Below, piece by piece: positions 24,161-33,180 of a stretch of 64,000 bases of DNA (position 1 is its first letter; every line of letters begins with the position of its first letter). A program made the position numbers and the translations under genes. Source of the stretch: Mucilaginibacter gossypii (GTDB lineage Bacteria > Bacteroidota > Bacteroidia > Sphingobacteriales > Sphingobacteriaceae); the NCBI RefSeq assembly GCF_900100945.1, contig NZ_FNCG01000005.1, positions 1 to 64,000 on the forward strand. Direction: 5' to 3'. Under the pieces are notes generated by a model. It worked only from the letters and a program-made list of their open reading frames with translations, did no database searches and was not told where the DNA came from.

Positions 24161-26968
24161 TTAGTGCGCTTCAAGCCAGTTCAAACCAGTGCCGATTTCA
24201 ACCATGATGGGTACCTCGGTTTTGATAGCGTTTTTCATGTGATGCATAATGATCGGTTTCACGATCTCTACTTCATGATTCGGAACGTCAAACACCAACT
24301 CGTCATGTACCTGCATGGTCATGCGGGTATCCAGCTTTTGTGCCTTAAGTTCTTTGTGGATATTGATCATGGCAATTTTGATCATATCGGCGGCTGAGCC
24401 CTGTATTGGGGCATTGATAGCATTTCGCTCGGCAAAACCGCGAACGGTTGCATTGGCCGAATTGATATCGCGCAAATAGCGGCGGCGGCCCATCAGCGTG
24501 CACACGTAGCCATTTTCGCGGGCGAAGTTCATGGTATCGCTCATGTATTGTTTAATGCCGGCAAACTGCACAAAATATTGCTCGATGATCTCGGCAGCCT
24601 CCTTACGCGGAATCCCCAGGCTTTGTGATAAGCCAAAGGCCGACTGGCCGTAAATAATGCCGAAGTTAACAGCTTTGGCATTACGGCGCTGATCGCTGGT
24701 TACCTCGTCAAGCCCGATGCCGTAAACGTTGGCAGCTGTTGCCGTGTGGATATCGTGGTTATTGATAAAGGCCTGCATCATGTTAGGGTCCTTACTGATC
24801 TCGGCAATGATGCGCAGTTCTATCTGCGAATAATCCGCAGAGACGATGGTATGGTTGCTATCTCTCGGGATAAAAGCTTTCCTTACCTCGCGGCCGCGCT
24901 CGGTACGGATAGGGATATTTTGCAGGTTGGGGTTAACGCTGCTTAATCGGCCTGTTGCGGCAACAGCCTGGTTGTATGATGTATGTACCCTGCCTGTTTT
25001 AGGGTTTACCATCTGCGGCAGCGCGTCAACATAAGTCGATTTTAATTTTTGCAGCTGGCGGAAATCAAGAATATCACGCACAATATCGCTCTTGGCAGCT
25101 AATGAAAGCAATACGTCTTCTCCGGTTTGATACTGGCCGGTTTTGGTTTTTTTGGCTTTAGGGTCAAGCATCAGTTTCTCGAACAATACTTCACCCAGTT
25201 GTTTTGGCGATGCAATGTTAAATTTTACGCCTGCTTTTTCATAAACTGTTTTTTCATATTGGGCAATATCTGTTTCCAGTTGCTTGCTAAACTCACGCAG
25301 GGTATCATGGTCTATTTTCACACCTTCGTACTCCATATCGGCCAGTACGTAAATAAGCGGGTGCTCTATTTCATTCACCAGTTTTTCGCCCTCTACCTCT
25401 TTTAGTTTAGGCTCAAAAATATCTTTTAGCTGCAGGGTGATATCCGCATCCTCGGCGGCGTATTCTTTTATTTTTTCAAAATCCACATCGCGCATATTGC
25501 CCTGGTTTTTGCCTTTGGGGCCAATAAGTTCGGTTATAGAAACCGGTTTGTAGCCCAGGTAATTTTCCGACAGGATATCCATATTGTGGCGGGTATCCGG
25601 ATCAAGGATGTAATGGGCCAGCATGGTATCAAACAGAGTTCCTTTCACTTCGATGTTGTACCATTTGAGCATCAGGATATCAAACTTAATGTTTTGCCCT
25701 ATTTTGCCGATATTTTCATTTTCAAGCACTGCTTTAAATTCGGTAACAATGCTTTGTGCTCCCGCCTGGTCGGCAGGGACGGGTACATACCAGCCCTGTC
25801 GTGGTTTAACAGAAAATGACAAGCCTACCAGTTCGCAATGATTAGGATCGGTACCGGTGGTTTCGGTATCAAAGCAAATGGTTGGCTGCTGCGCTAATAT
25901 GTTGATCAGTTCGGCCCGTTTTTCAAGGGTGTCGGCCAAATGATACTCATGCGGCGTATTGTTAATATTTTTGGCAGCGATGATCAGGTCCTCACGAATA
26001 TCTTCCACATCAACCGTCATGGTGGTGCGACCAGTTGCTGTTGGATTGCCAAAAAGATCGATCTGGGTTCCGGCCGGTTTCAGTTCAGTAATACTGAAAT
26101 CATCACCAAATACACGCTTGCCTAAAGTACGGAACTCTAATTCGGCAAAAAGCGGCTCTAATAGTTCCTTACTTGGAGCGCATACTTCGAGGCCTTCTTC
26201 ATCCAGTTCAACAGGTACATTTAGCAATATGGTAGCCAGTTTTTTCGACATCAGGCCCTGCTCTTTAAACTGTTCAACGTTTTCGCGCTGCTTTCCTTTA
26301 AGCTCATGGCTATGCTCAAAGATGTTTTCCATTGAGCCATATTGCTTAATGAGGGCTTTTGCCGTTTTTTCGCCGATGCCCGGAATACCCGGAATGCCGT
26401 CTACCGCATCGCCCCATAGCCCTAAAATATCTATCACCTGGTCAACACGCTCAATCTCCCATTTGGCTAATATCTCTTTCACTCCTTGTATTTCCATCTC
26501 GTTGCCCATGCGGGCCGGTTTGTAAATGAAAATATTATCTGATACCAATTGGCCAAAATCTTTATCGGGAGTCATACAATAAACAGTGTAGCCCTTTTGC
26601 TCAGCTTTTTTTGCAAGGGTACCGATGATATCGTCAGCCTCGTATCCATCCGACGTGATAACCGGGATGTTAAACCCCAATATGATTTTTATAACATAAG
26701 GTAAAGCCTTTGCCAAATCTTCGGGCATGGCTTCGCGGTGAGCTTTGTAGCCTTCAAAATCGGTATGTCGTTCGGTTGGTGCTTCGGTATCAAAAACCAC
26801 GGCCATGTGGGTGGGAGCCTCCTTTTTCAAAACATCCAGCAGGGTGTTGGTAAATCCCATCATTGCTGAGGTGTTTAGCCCGTTTGAGGTAAACCGTGGT
26901 GTTTTACTTAAAGCAAAATGCGCCCGGTAAATAAGGGCCATGCCATCCAAAAGAAATAGTTTTTTCAT
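24161..26968 (-). CDS. polA: DNA polymerase I
   Basis: 935 residues, all three domains present. The 5'-3' exonuclease is at about 1-290 (LLDGMALIYRAHFA, DGYEADDIIGTLA, GIPGIGEKTA). The 3'-5' exonuclease at about 350-530 has an intact DxE (FDTETTG) plus later acidic motifs, so proofreading is likely active. The polymerase domain has SADYSQIELRI, RRNAKAVNFGIIYGQSAFGLS and MQVHDELVFDVP. It acts in Okazaki processing and repair. Confidence 0.97.
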   Translation of the reverse strand: MKKLFLLDGMALIYRAHFALSKTPRFTSNGLNTSAMMGFTNTLLDVLKKEAPTHMAVVFDTEAPTERHTDFEGYKAHREAMPEDLAKALPYVIKIILGFNIPVITSDGYEADDIIGTLAKKAEQKGYTVYCMTPDKDFGQLVSDNIFIYKPARMGNEMEIQGVKEILAKWEIERVDQVIDILGLWGDAVDGIPGIPGIGEKTAKALIKQYGSMENIFEHSHELKGKQRENVEQFKEQGLMSKKLATILLNVPVELDEEGLEVCAPSKELLEPLFAELEFRTLGKRVFGDDFSITELKPAGTQIDLFGNPTATGRTTMTVDVEDIREDLIIAAKNINNTPHEYHLADTLEKRAELINILAQQPTICFDTETTGTDPNHCELVGLSFSVKPRQGWYVPVPADQAGAQSIVTEFKAVLENENIGKIGQNIKFDILMLKWYNIEVKGTLFDTMLAHYILDPDTRHNMDILSENYLGYKPVSITELIGPKGKNQGNMRDVDFEKIKEYAAEDADITLQLKDIFEPKLKEVEGEKLVNEIEHPLIYVLADMEYEGVKIDHDTLREFSKQLETDIAQYEKTVYEKAGVKFNIASPKQLGEVLFEKLMLDPKAKKTKTGQYQTGEDVLLSLAAKSDIVRDILDFRQLQKLKSTYVDALPQMVNPKTGRVHTSYNQAVAATGRLSSVNPNLQNIPIRTERGREVRKAFIPRDSNHTIVSADYSQIELRIIAEISKDPNMMQAFINNHDIHTATAANVYGIGLDEVTSDQRRNAKAVNFGIIYGQSAFGLSQSLGIPRKEAAEIIEQYFVQFAGIKQYMSDTMNFARENGYVCTLMGRRRYLRDINSANATVRGFAERNAINAPIQGSAADMIKIAMINIHKELKAQKLDTRMTMQVHDELVFDVPNHEVEIVKPIIMHHMKNAIKTEVPIMVEIGTGLNWLEAH

Positions 26969-26988
26969 AATATCATTGACACTAATTG

Positions 26989-27120
26989 CACGAATTTAAG
27001 CTAATTGACTCGAAATTTTTGATGCCGGTGTTTATGCAAAGAACACGATTTTTAATGAATTGCATGGTTTTAATTTCATTATCAATTTGCGTAATTCGAT
27101 CACATTCGGGAAAATTCGTG
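26989..27120. repeat. CACGAATT...AATTCGTG inverted repeat
   Basis: CACGAATTT (26989-26997) and AAATTCGTG (27112-27120) close the gap between polA and tag, with further GAATT/AATTC words inside. It is the same family as the tandem pair at 30339-30562. Confidence 0.5.
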
Positions 27121-27126
27121 TTTGTT

Positions 27127-27696
27127 TTATTTGAAGCTGCAATCAGGAATATGATCATTTACCATACCGGTAGCCTGCATGTGGGCATAACAAATAGTAC
27201 TGCCGAAAAACTTAAAACCCCGTTTTTTCATATCCTTACTGATAGCGTCAGATTCGGGGCTGGTAGCCGGTATTTTATGCGAATGATTTACGATAGGTTT
27301 TCCATCGGGCATAAAGCTATACAGGTATTTATCAAACGAACCAAATTCTTTTTGTATACCGATGAACAGTTTAGCATTGTTGATAGCGGCTAATATTTTA
27401 AGCCTGTTGCGGATGATACCCTCGTCATGCATTAAGCGCTCAACGTCTTCATCGGTAAAAGCTGCTACTTTTTGCACATCAAAATTGGCAAATGCCTTAC
27501 GGTAGCCTTCGCGGCGGCGCAATATAGTGATCCAGCTAAGCCCGGCCTGTGCAGATTCTAATATCAGAAATTCAAATAAGGTATGATCATCATGAACTTC
27601 TTTGCCCCACTCTTCGTCGTGATATTTGATATATAATTCGTCGGTGCCTGCCCAGGAGCAGCGGATTAGGTCTTTTGGATTTGTTTGATCGGTCAT
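27127..27696 (-). CDS. tag: DNA-3-methyladenine glycosylase I
   Basis: 189 residues. The N-terminal CSWAGTDELYIKYHDEEWG and LFEFLILESAQAGLSWITIL segments are diagnostic of TAG. The zinc ligands appear intact: Cys13, His26, His182 and Cys186. It excises 3-methyladenine from alkylated DNA. It is the first of several repair-related genes here (polA beside it, an MGMT homologue at 29303). Confidence 0.95.
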   Translation of the reverse strand: MTDQTNPKDLIRCSWAGTDELYIKYHDEEWGKEVHDDHTLFEFLILESAQAGLSWITILRRREGYRKAFANFDVQKVAAFTDEDVERLMHDEGIIRNRLKILAAINNAKLFIGIQKEFGSFDKYLYSFMPDGKPIVNHSHKIPATSPESDAISKDMKKRGFKFFGSTICYAHMQATGMVNDHIPDCSFK

Positions 27697-27727
27697 GTTT
27701 TACAAGGTTTATGTTGATTATAAATCA

Positions 27728-27809
27728 CGTCATTGCGAGGAACGAAGCAATCCTCGATTAGCGGAGCCGCTCTGTATAGTTCGCGATTACTTCGTTCCTC
27801 GCAATGACG
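27728..27809. repeat. REPIN-like element, 25-base arms with one mismatch
   Basis: Arms 27728-27752 and 27785-27809 pair with one mismatch. The spacer shares ATTAGC and TGTATAGTTCGC with the copy at 18176-18260, in the same orientation. Confidence 0.88.
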
Positions 27810-27822
27810 TGGTGAGGTTATT

Positions 27823-28167
27823 TTATTGTTCATTCAACTCATCCCAATATTCAACAGCTCTGCGATAATGTGGAATAACTATTGAGCCTCCAACCAAATT
27901 GGCTATCATAAAAATCTCGTTCATTTCATCGTGATTAACGCCCGCTTCGTGGCATTTGCCGAGGTGGTATTTAATGCAATCGTCGCAGCGTAAAACCATG
28001 CTGGCAACCAGGCCGAGCATTTCTTTGGTTTTAACATCCAGTGCGCCTTCGGCATAGCTGGTGGTATCGAGTGCAAAAAAGCGTTTAATATTGGTATTGG
28101 CGGTTTCCATGATCCTGTCGTTCATTTTAGAGCGATAGGCGTCAAATTCTTCTACAAGTTTTCCCAC
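27823..28167 (-). CDS. Carboxymuconolactone decarboxylase/AhpD-like protein
   Basis: 114 residues, all-helical. The AhpD-type redox site C61-D-D-C64-x3-H68 (LRCDDCIKYHLGKC) is present, so a peroxidase or disulfide-reductase activity is more likely than lactone decarboxylation. Its partner is unknown. It is monocistronic. Confidence 0.88.
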   Translation of the reverse strand: MGKLVEEFDAYRSKMNDRIMETANTNIKRFFALDTTSYAEGALDVKTKEMLGLVASMVLRCDDCIKYHLGKCHEAGVNHDEMNEIFMIANLVGGSIVIPHYRRAVEYWDELNEQ

Positions 28168-28279
28168 GGGGTGTTGTGTTTGTTAATAAAAATTTAAGCT
28201 AATTAAGCTAAAATATTTAGCATTTAAAAGATTGGATCGTTATTTTTATGGCGTTAACCAAATTCTTTACACACTAATT

Positions 28280-28657
28280 ATGGAAAGTTTATCACCTAAC
28301 ATTTTTGTAAACGATATTAATGCAACCATCAGCTTTTATGAACTGCTTGGTTTTAAAGTGGCAATGAGTGTTCCCGAAACCGGGCCCGATCTTGTTTGGG
28401 CCATGATGACTAACGGAAGCGTTACCATGATGTTCCAAACCTTTAGCAGCCTGGCCGATGATCTGCCCGAGATAAGCCGTACCGATGGCGGCTCATTACT
28501 GTTGTACATCAACCTGAAAAATATCCGTACTTTTTTCGAAGAGATAAAGGATAAGGTAACCGTACTAAAAGGCCTCGAAACTACTTTTTATGGTGCTACC
28601 GAATTCTCCATAAAAGATAATAACGGTTATGTGCTTACTTTTGCCGAGCATGAATAA
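28280..28657 (+). CDS. VOC-family (glyoxalase/bleomycin-resistance fold) protein
   Basis: 125 residues from the ATG at 28280; an upstream ATG would add 16 poorly conserved residues. The pattern SPNIFVNDINATISFYELLGFK and the C-terminal EFSIKDNNGYVLTFAEHE are typical of one VOC module pair. Metal ligands are incomplete by eye, so it may bind a ligand rather than catalyse. Substrate is unknown. Confidence 0.8.
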   Translation: MESLSPNIFVNDINATISFYELLGFKVAMSVPETGPDLVWAMMTNGSVTMMFQTFSSLADDLPEISRTDGGSLLLYINLKNIRTFFEEIKDKVTVLKGLETTFYGATEFSIKDNNGYVLTFAEHE

Positions 28658-28724
28658 CCGAGGTTATCATAGAAATTAATAATTTAATTAAAATCGCCTT
28701 CTTTAGGGGGATTTAGAGGGGCTT

Positions 28725-29084
28725 ATGATCAACTTTAAACGCGCCGACCATATCCAGATTTGTGTTCCGTTAGAACGGCTGGAAGAAGCAAGAATTTTTT
28801 ATACCGACGTTGTGGGGTTACAGCGGATAGAACGACCGGCCTTTAATTCAAAAGGCTATTGGTTTCAGATATCAGATATCCAGCTTCATTTAAGTACCGA
28901 AGATGCTTTACCGCGAACATCGCGGCATACGGCCTTTGAGGTTACCGATATTGCAGAAGCCCGCCGGCACCTGGAAAGCTATGGCGTTGAGTTTTGGGAA
29001 GAACCTGTTCTTCCGGATCGCACGCGGTTTTCATTTATTGATCCATTTGGAAACAGGATGGAGTTGCTGCAGTTTACAGAGTAA
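28725..29084 (+). CDS. VOC-family glyoxalase-like protein
   Basis: 119 residues. Candidate ligands are His9 (RADHIQICVP), the HLST and RHTAFEV histidines and a C-terminal Glu in RMELLQF, a layout close to dioxygenase/glyoxalase members. It is the second VOC gene on this strand, 67 bases downstream of the first, but from a different subfamily. The half repeat TTTAGGGGGATTTAGAGGGG lies just before it (about 28701-28720). Confidence 0.82.
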   Translation: MINFKRADHIQICVPLERLEEARIFYTDVVGLQRIERPAFNSKGYWFQISDIQLHLSTEDALPRTSRHTAFEVTDIAEARRHLESYGVEFWEEPVLPDRTRFSFIDPFGNRMELLQFTE

Positions 29085-29154
29085 ACTAATAATTGCTGCT
29101 GGAGCCAACAAGTGTTGGGATGATGAAATTATCTATATCTTGAAATAGAAAAAA

Positions 29155-29277
29155 TGCCATTGCGAGCGTAGCGCGGCATCTCGTCCGTTTAGGTTGGTCT
29201 GTACTTGACTTTTATGCATTGGCTACGAGATTGCCATGTCGCGCTCACGCACTATCCGGCTCGCTCCTCGCAATGAT
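29155..29277. repeat. Diverged REP-like inverted repeat
   Basis: GCCATTGCGAGCGTAGCGCG on the left and CGCTCCTCGCAATGATAT on the right share the CATTGCGAG core with the 25-base arm family. The middle is different and contains an extra GCGCTCACGC segment. It fills the gap between a VOC gene and the convergent MGMT homologue. Confidence 0.6.
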
Positions 29278-29302
29278 ATGGTTAAATAAGTTTAGCGGTA
29301 GA

Positions 29303-29635
29303 TTACAACGCCAGCTCTACCATAGGGTCCCAAAAAACTGTTTTGAAATCCTGGATCTGATCGTCAACTACTTTTACGCCTTCACTTTCCAGCATTGCAG
29401 CCATGCGGTTGCCGCCGAAATGGGCTTTTGCCGTTAGCAAGCCCTGCCGATTTACCACCCGGTGAGCCGGAACTGCTGGTTTGGCATTGCCCGCTGCCTG
29501 CATGGCCCAGCCTACCATGCGCGATGAGCCTTTGGTACCAAGATAGGCTGCAATAGCACCATATGAGGTCACCCGTCCCGGCGGAATGAGTCGGGCTACC
29601 TGGTAAACTTTTTCAAAAAAATTAATGTCCTCCAT
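29303..29635 (-). CDS. Alkyltransferase-like (ATL) MGMT homologue lacking the catalytic Cys
   Basis: 110 residues, only the DNA-binding domain of O6-alkylguanine transferases (VARLIPPGRVTSYGAIAAYLG, RMVGWAMQ). The active site reads P56-A57-H58-R59-V60 instead of PCHRV, so it cannot accept an alkyl group. ATL proteins bind alkylated guanine and recruit nucleotide-excision repair. The start codon shares one base with the trmB stop (TGATG), so the two are coupled. Confidence 0.9.
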   Translation of the reverse strand: MEDINFFEKVYQVARLIPPGRVTSYGAIAAYLGTKGSSRMVGWAMQAAGNAKPAVPAHRVVNRQGLLTAKAHFGGNRMAAMLESEGVKVVDDQIQDFKTVFWDPMVELAL

Positions 29636-30294
29636 CAGGCGTTTTCAGGAAATGAAAACTTAAGGTAGTTAATGTTTTTGTTATCCTTTAAATATTTTTT
29701 CTCGTAGTAGGTTTTAATAGAAAGTACCTCGTCCGCATATACCGAATTGTATAGATCTTCAGTTTTAACGTACAGATTCAACTTCAGCTCGTCAATTTTT
29801 TCGGCGGTATAAGCATGCAATCCATCGTTATCTGTTTTAAGGTTAACACAGCCACCAGGTTTTAAGACGATGATATATTTATCTAAGAACCGTGGTGAAG
29901 TTAATCGCTTTTTCTCGCGGCTTAATTGCGGCTGCGGGTCGGGAAAGGTGATCCAGATTTCATCAACCTCGCCGGGGGCAAAATAATCGAGCAGGTTTTC
30001 GATCTGGATGCGTAAAAAAGCAACATTAGGCACACCATCTTCGATGGCAGTTTTGGCGCCGCGCCAAATGCGGTTGCCTTTGTAGTCGATACCAATGAAG
30101 TTTTTATTGGGGAACATCCGCGCGAGGTTCACGGTATATTCGCCTTTGCCGCAGGCCAACTCAAGCACTACAGGATTGTCATTTTTGAAAAATTCAGAAT
30201 CCCATTGTCCCTTAAACGGTTTGCCGGCATCTAATTGCAATACATTACTAAAGGTTTCAACCTCGGCAAAACGCCTTAACTTATCTTTTCCCAC
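29635..30294 (-). CDS. trmB: tRNA (guanine-N7-)-methyltransferase
   Basis: 219 residues. SAM-binding LELACGKGEYTVNLAR, then FIGIDYKGNRIWRGAK, and the tRNA-methyltransferase signature DEIWITFPDPQP followed by KKRLTSPRFL. It makes m7G46 in tRNA. It is first in a two-gene operon with the ATL gene. Confidence 0.95.
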   Translation of the reverse strand: MGKDKLRRFAEVETFSNVLQLDAGKPFKGQWDSEFFKNDNPVVLELACGKGEYTVNLARMFPNKNFIGIDYKGNRIWRGAKTAIEDGVPNVAFLRIQIENLLDYFAPGEVDEIWITFPDPQPQLSREKKRLTSPRFLDKYIIVLKPGGCVNLKTDNDGLHAYTAEKIDELKLNLYVKTEDLYNSVYADEVLSIKTYYEKKYLKDNKNINYLKFSFPENA

Positions 30295-30338
30295 TTTACG
30301 TTTTTAAAATAAAGCGCAAAAATATTGAAATTATTTTA

Positions 30339-30562
30339 ACACGAATGATTTGCTTGTTGCAGAGCAATTAAATCGAATTAAACGAATTGGTTTAATGGAT
30401 CTGTATAGCAGGTTTGAGAAATTCGAATAATTAGCAAAATTCGTGTGGGAATTATTAACACGAATTGATTTGCAGATTGAGCAGCAACTAATCGAATTAC
30501 ACGAAGTTCAAAGGTTAAACTTTCTAATTCGTGAAATTCGTCTCAATTCGAAAAATTCGTGT
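30339..30562. repeat. Tandem pair of ACACGAATT...AATTCGTGT elements
   Basis: Unit one runs from ACACGAAT (30339) to ATTCGTGT (30446) and unit two from ACACGAATT (30458) to AATTCGTGT (30562). Both are about 105 bases, inverted at their ends, and share internal AATCGAATTA and TTCAAA/TTCGAA words. A related element is at 26989-27120. Confidence 0.65.
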
Positions 30563-30570
30563 AAAAATTA

Positions 30571-31017
30571 TTATACCACAGCCCCGCCCACAGGCTTAAC
30601 ATATGGCGTAGGTTTATATGCTACGTCATCTTTCTTTTTGGTGAATTTGGCGAAAAGCGTTTTTGCTTTGTCCCAAATGCTGCTCACGGTATCTTCATTA
30701 ACATAGTTTGAAGCTTTTTGTGATACCAGGCCAACCAGTGTTTTTACCAAAAAGTTGGAGTGTTTAAAAAGCGTTTTATTCAAGGTAAGCGGAATCACGA
30801 ACCTAGAGATGAGGTTGAGGATATCGGGATGAAAAAAACTGGTATTTTTTACACCATCGGTATCATTTGAACGCGGGAACAGCGTAAGCACAGTTGAAAA
30901 TAAAGCAGAAGGGCTGTTAACGCGCGCTTTCAAAGCCACCGATTGCTGTTTTTCAAGTGTTTTTAACCTGAATATTTCGGCTTGCAGATCGCTGATGTTG
31001 GTGATATGGAGATCCAT
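30571..31017 (-). CDS. Conserved hypothetical protein of the YtxH cluster
   Basis: 148 residues. The N-terminus is probably a short coiled coil (HITNISDLQAEIFRLKTLEKQQSVALKARV); the middle is weakly hydrophobic and the C-terminus Lys/Pro-rich. I do not recognise a domain. It is 3 bases downstream of a holin-like gene and follows a YtxH gene, a trio common in Bacteroidota and probably envelope- or stress-related by context. Confidence 0.7.
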   Translation of the reverse strand: MDLHITNISDLQAEIFRLKTLEKQQSVALKARVNSPSALFSTVLTLFPRSNDTDGVKNTSFFHPDILNLISRFVIPLTLNKTLFKHSNFLVKTLVGLVSQKASNYVNEDTVSSIWDKAKTLFAKFTKKKDDVAYKPTPYVKPVGGAVV

Positions 31018-31020
31018 GGT

Positions 31021-31371
31021 TTATCTTTTAAATATTTTTTGAATAAAGATGTTGATAAGCGGCCTTTCAAGGTGTCGTTTAAATATCTTGATAAACATGG
31101 CTATCAAAAAGTATAGCACGGCAATACATCCAAAACCCATCCAGTAAGAGTGTAAAATATCGGCAAGAAAAAAGCCTAAGGTAACACTTGCAAAAAGAAA
31201 AGCCAGTACCATGCTTATTACAGTCACCAAATCGGCAATAATGCTTGCTAATATGGAGGTGCCACCTTCAATAGCTTCGTATTTTAAAAGCTTAAACCGT
31301 GTTTCGGCATATTCCTTTAATTGATCAACTATTGGGGGTACTGGTGGTTGAGTCTCTTTTTTATCTTCCAT
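31021..31371 (-). CDS. Holin-X/DUF1469-like membrane protein
   Basis: 116 residues from the ATG at 31371; a longer reading from 31410 lacks support. A soluble amphipathic N-terminus (PPIVDQLKEYAETRFKLLKYEA) precedes two membrane helices (SIIADLVTVISMVLAFLFAS, and IAVLYFLIAMFIKIF) and a basic tail. It matches the phage-holin-like family found beside YtxH proteins. No lytic function is implied. Confidence 0.75.
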   Translation of the reverse strand: MEDKKETQPPVPPIVDQLKEYAETRFKLLKYEAIEGGTSILASIIADLVTVISMVLAFLFASVTLGFFLADILHSYWMGFGCIAVLYFLIAMFIKIFKRHLERPLINIFIQKIFKR

Positions 31372-31432
31372 GAGTAAGGTTATATATCCCGGATGTTGTT
31401 TTATCGGCATCCGGGATTGGTGTTATACATGC

Positions 31433-31699
31433 TTATGCGTGCTCCAGGTCGTCCTGGTATTCTTCTTCGGCACCTTTAATTTTCGACTTGATGTTTTCAA
31501 CAACTTTGTCTTTTAAGCCAACCAGGTTGTCAATTTCGGCAGCGGCAGTATCTTTTATCGACTCTCCAAGATTTTTTAATGATTCGGTAAGCTTGTCGCG
31601 GGTTTCATTGCCTTTATCAGGTGCAAACAAAATACCTAACGCTGCCCCTGCTGCTAAACCGGCAAGCAATGCAACAACTACTTTTGAGTTATCATTCAT
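31433..31699 (-). CDS. YtxH-domain protein
   Basis: 88 residues. One N-terminal Gly/Ala-rich helix ([21 protein letters not shown]) then the YtxH hallmark [10 protein letters not shown] and a charged amphipathic helix. It is a membrane-associated general-stress-type protein, first gene of the leftward trio 31699-30571. Confidence 0.9.
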   Translation of the reverse strand: MNDNSKVVVALLAGLAAGAALGILFAPDKGNETRDKLTESLKNLGESIKDTAAAEIDNLVGLKDKVVENIKSKIKGAEEEYQDDLEHA

Positions 31700-31862
31700 T
31701 GTAATATAATTAAAAGTTGAACATTTTATTAGTTACGTGTAAATATCCTGCCAAATATGTGCATTTGGCACAATTATTTTTATTTAAGTATAAATTAACT
31801 TTTATCAGTCAAATAAATTTTACCCTGTGTTCACAAAACTATTCAGGGCTGTACGATATATT

Positions 31863-32897
31863 TTATAAGCTGTTTATCCGTTCAAGCCTGTCGGCCGCCA
31901 TGCGGTTTGTTTCATAAATTTCCATCAGCAGCAGGAAATAGGATAGCAGTACCGGGCCAAACACCAGGCCCAGGATCCCGAAAAGGGGCAGGCCTATAAA
32001 AACGCCTATTATTGAAATAATAGGGTGTGTGTTGGCAACACGCTTGTTAATGATCATGCGCAAAAAATTATCAATATTGCCAATGAACAATAAACCATAA
32101 GCCAGTAATGCTACCCCCTGCCAGTTGTGCCCCTGTGCAAACAATACAATGCTTGCCGGGATACATAACGTTGGTGCACCTACCACAGGTAAAAACGAAA
32201 TAAAGATAGCGATAACCCCCCAAAAAATCGGGTCGGGAATGCCAAATATCCAAAATCCGTTGGCCAGTAGTATTCCCTGTGTAAGTGCTATAATTCCCTG
32301 GCCTAAAACGTTTGAATAGGTAGAATCGCGCAGGGCATTGGCAAATTTCAATGCATGCTGCTCCCTGAATGGCGCATATTTCAATAACCCGGCCTCAAAT
32401 TCACGTATTTGTGTAAACATGAAATATAGTATAATATACAATACCAGCAGGGTCAATATGGTGTTGGCCGCGCTGCCCAGTATAGACGGGAAGAGACCGG
32501 TAGCAAAAGTGCCTAATTTTTGTAATGTCTCTTCGGCAAAATGAGGTTGATTAAGGTTTGCGCCGGCAAATGCATCGATTTTTGAAATCCACTGGTCAAT
32601 AGGAAGATCTTTAAGGTTGATGCTTGAAATTTTGCCCACAACCATTATGCTTAGTGTTAAGAAGGGGATCACAATCACAATAAGCGATATAAAAATAATA
32701 AGCAGGGCCACCAGCGAGCGGTTCCATCCTTTGTTTTCGGCAAGATTAATGTAAAGGGGACGAAAAATGGTGAACAGTACCACTGCGCCAAGGATTGAGC
32801 TAAACAAGCTGCTGAGCGCATATAATAAGAAACAGCCAAGTATAATGATACTCGCCAGGATAATATTGTTGCGCTGCTTATAATTGAAGACTGACAT
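31863..32897 (-). CDS. AI-2E family transporter (PerM-like)
   Basis: 344 residues from the ATG at 32897. About eight membrane helices, with the family-typical end GIPDPIFWGVIAIFISFLPVVGA and NTHPIISIIGVFIGLPLFGILGLVFGPVLLSY. Members export small molecules or exchange ions; the name comes from one E. coli member and does not imply AI-2 transport here. A terminator separates it from the two-gene regulator operon upstream. Confidence 0.88.
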   Translation of the reverse strand: MSVFNYKQRNNIILASIIILGCFLLYALSSLFSSILGAVVLFTIFRPLYINLAENKGWNRSLVALLIIFISLIVIVIPFLTLSIMVVGKISSINLKDLPIDQWISKIDAFAGANLNQPHFAEETLQKLGTFATGLFPSILGSAANTILTLLVLYIILYFMFTQIREFEAGLLKYAPFREQHALKFANALRDSTYSNVLGQGIIALTQGILLANGFWIFGIPDPIFWGVIAIFISFLPVVGAPTLCIPASIVLFAQGHNWQGVALLAYGLLFIGNIDNFLRMIINKRVANTHPIISIIGVFIGLPLFGILGLVFGPVLLSYFLLLMEIYETNRMAADRLERINSL

Positions 32898-32926
32898 GTA
32901 GGCTGTTGATTGATACTTGCTTAAAC

Positions 32927-32954
32927 AAAAAAACGCCAAAAAGTTTTAGCGTTT
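32927..32954 (-). terminator. Terminator after the mini-DHp gene
   Basis: AAACGC (32931-32936) and GCGTTT (32949-32954) pair, extended by A/T pairs in the loop. On the minus strand the stem is followed by a run of seven T (32933-32927). It lies 21 bases past the 32976 stop and upstream of the permease ATG. Confidence 0.75.
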
Positions 32955-32975
32955 CAATCATTAATTGCAACGCCT

Positions 32976-33179
32976 TTAGTTGGTATCGTTAAGCAGGGTA
33001 TTGATCCGGATTGAACTTATTTCTATGGTATCCATGTAAAACAAACAGTCTGATGTTGGATTGGGTATTTCATACCGTAATTGCTCAAGCGCCAGGTGAA
33101 TGTTTGATAATTGATTTTTTATGTCGTGCCTTAGTTTACGCAGGGTCTCGGCATCGTCTTTTTCTTCATGAGCCCCCAT
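32976..33179 (-). CDS. 67-residue bare DHp-like (histidine-kinase H-box) protein
   Basis: The ATG is one base after the stop of the sigma-54 response regulator, so translation is coupled. The sequence has an H-box, LRKLRHDIKNQLSNIHLALEQL, with His18 in the phospho-acceptor position followed by D-I-K-N, as in sensor kinases. After a Pro-containing loop (IPNPTS) comes a second helix, FYMDTIEISSIRINTLL. That is a complete two-helix DHp hairpin but no ATPase domain, sensor or membrane segment. It might be a phosphotransfer or phosphatase partner, or a decoy, for the regulator; these are inferences. Confidence 0.75.
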   Translation of the reverse strand: MGAHEEKDDAETLRKLRHDIKNQLSNIHLALEQLRYEIPNPTSDCLFYMDTIEISSIRINTLLNDTN

Positions 33180-33180
33180 T

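Noticed and set aside
30339..30562. Possible CRISPR array from repeated ACACGAATT/AATTCGTGT words
   Set aside because: Only two units, inverted ends instead of direct repeats, spacing irregular and no cas genes nearby.
31021..31371. Holin-like gene as sign of a prophage
   Set aside because: Neighbours are YtxH and a conserved chromosomal protein, with no phage structural, lysis or integrase genes.
31863..32897. Quorum-signal AI-2 exporter
   Set aside because: The family name rests on one member; no luxS or lsr genes are present here and substrates vary.
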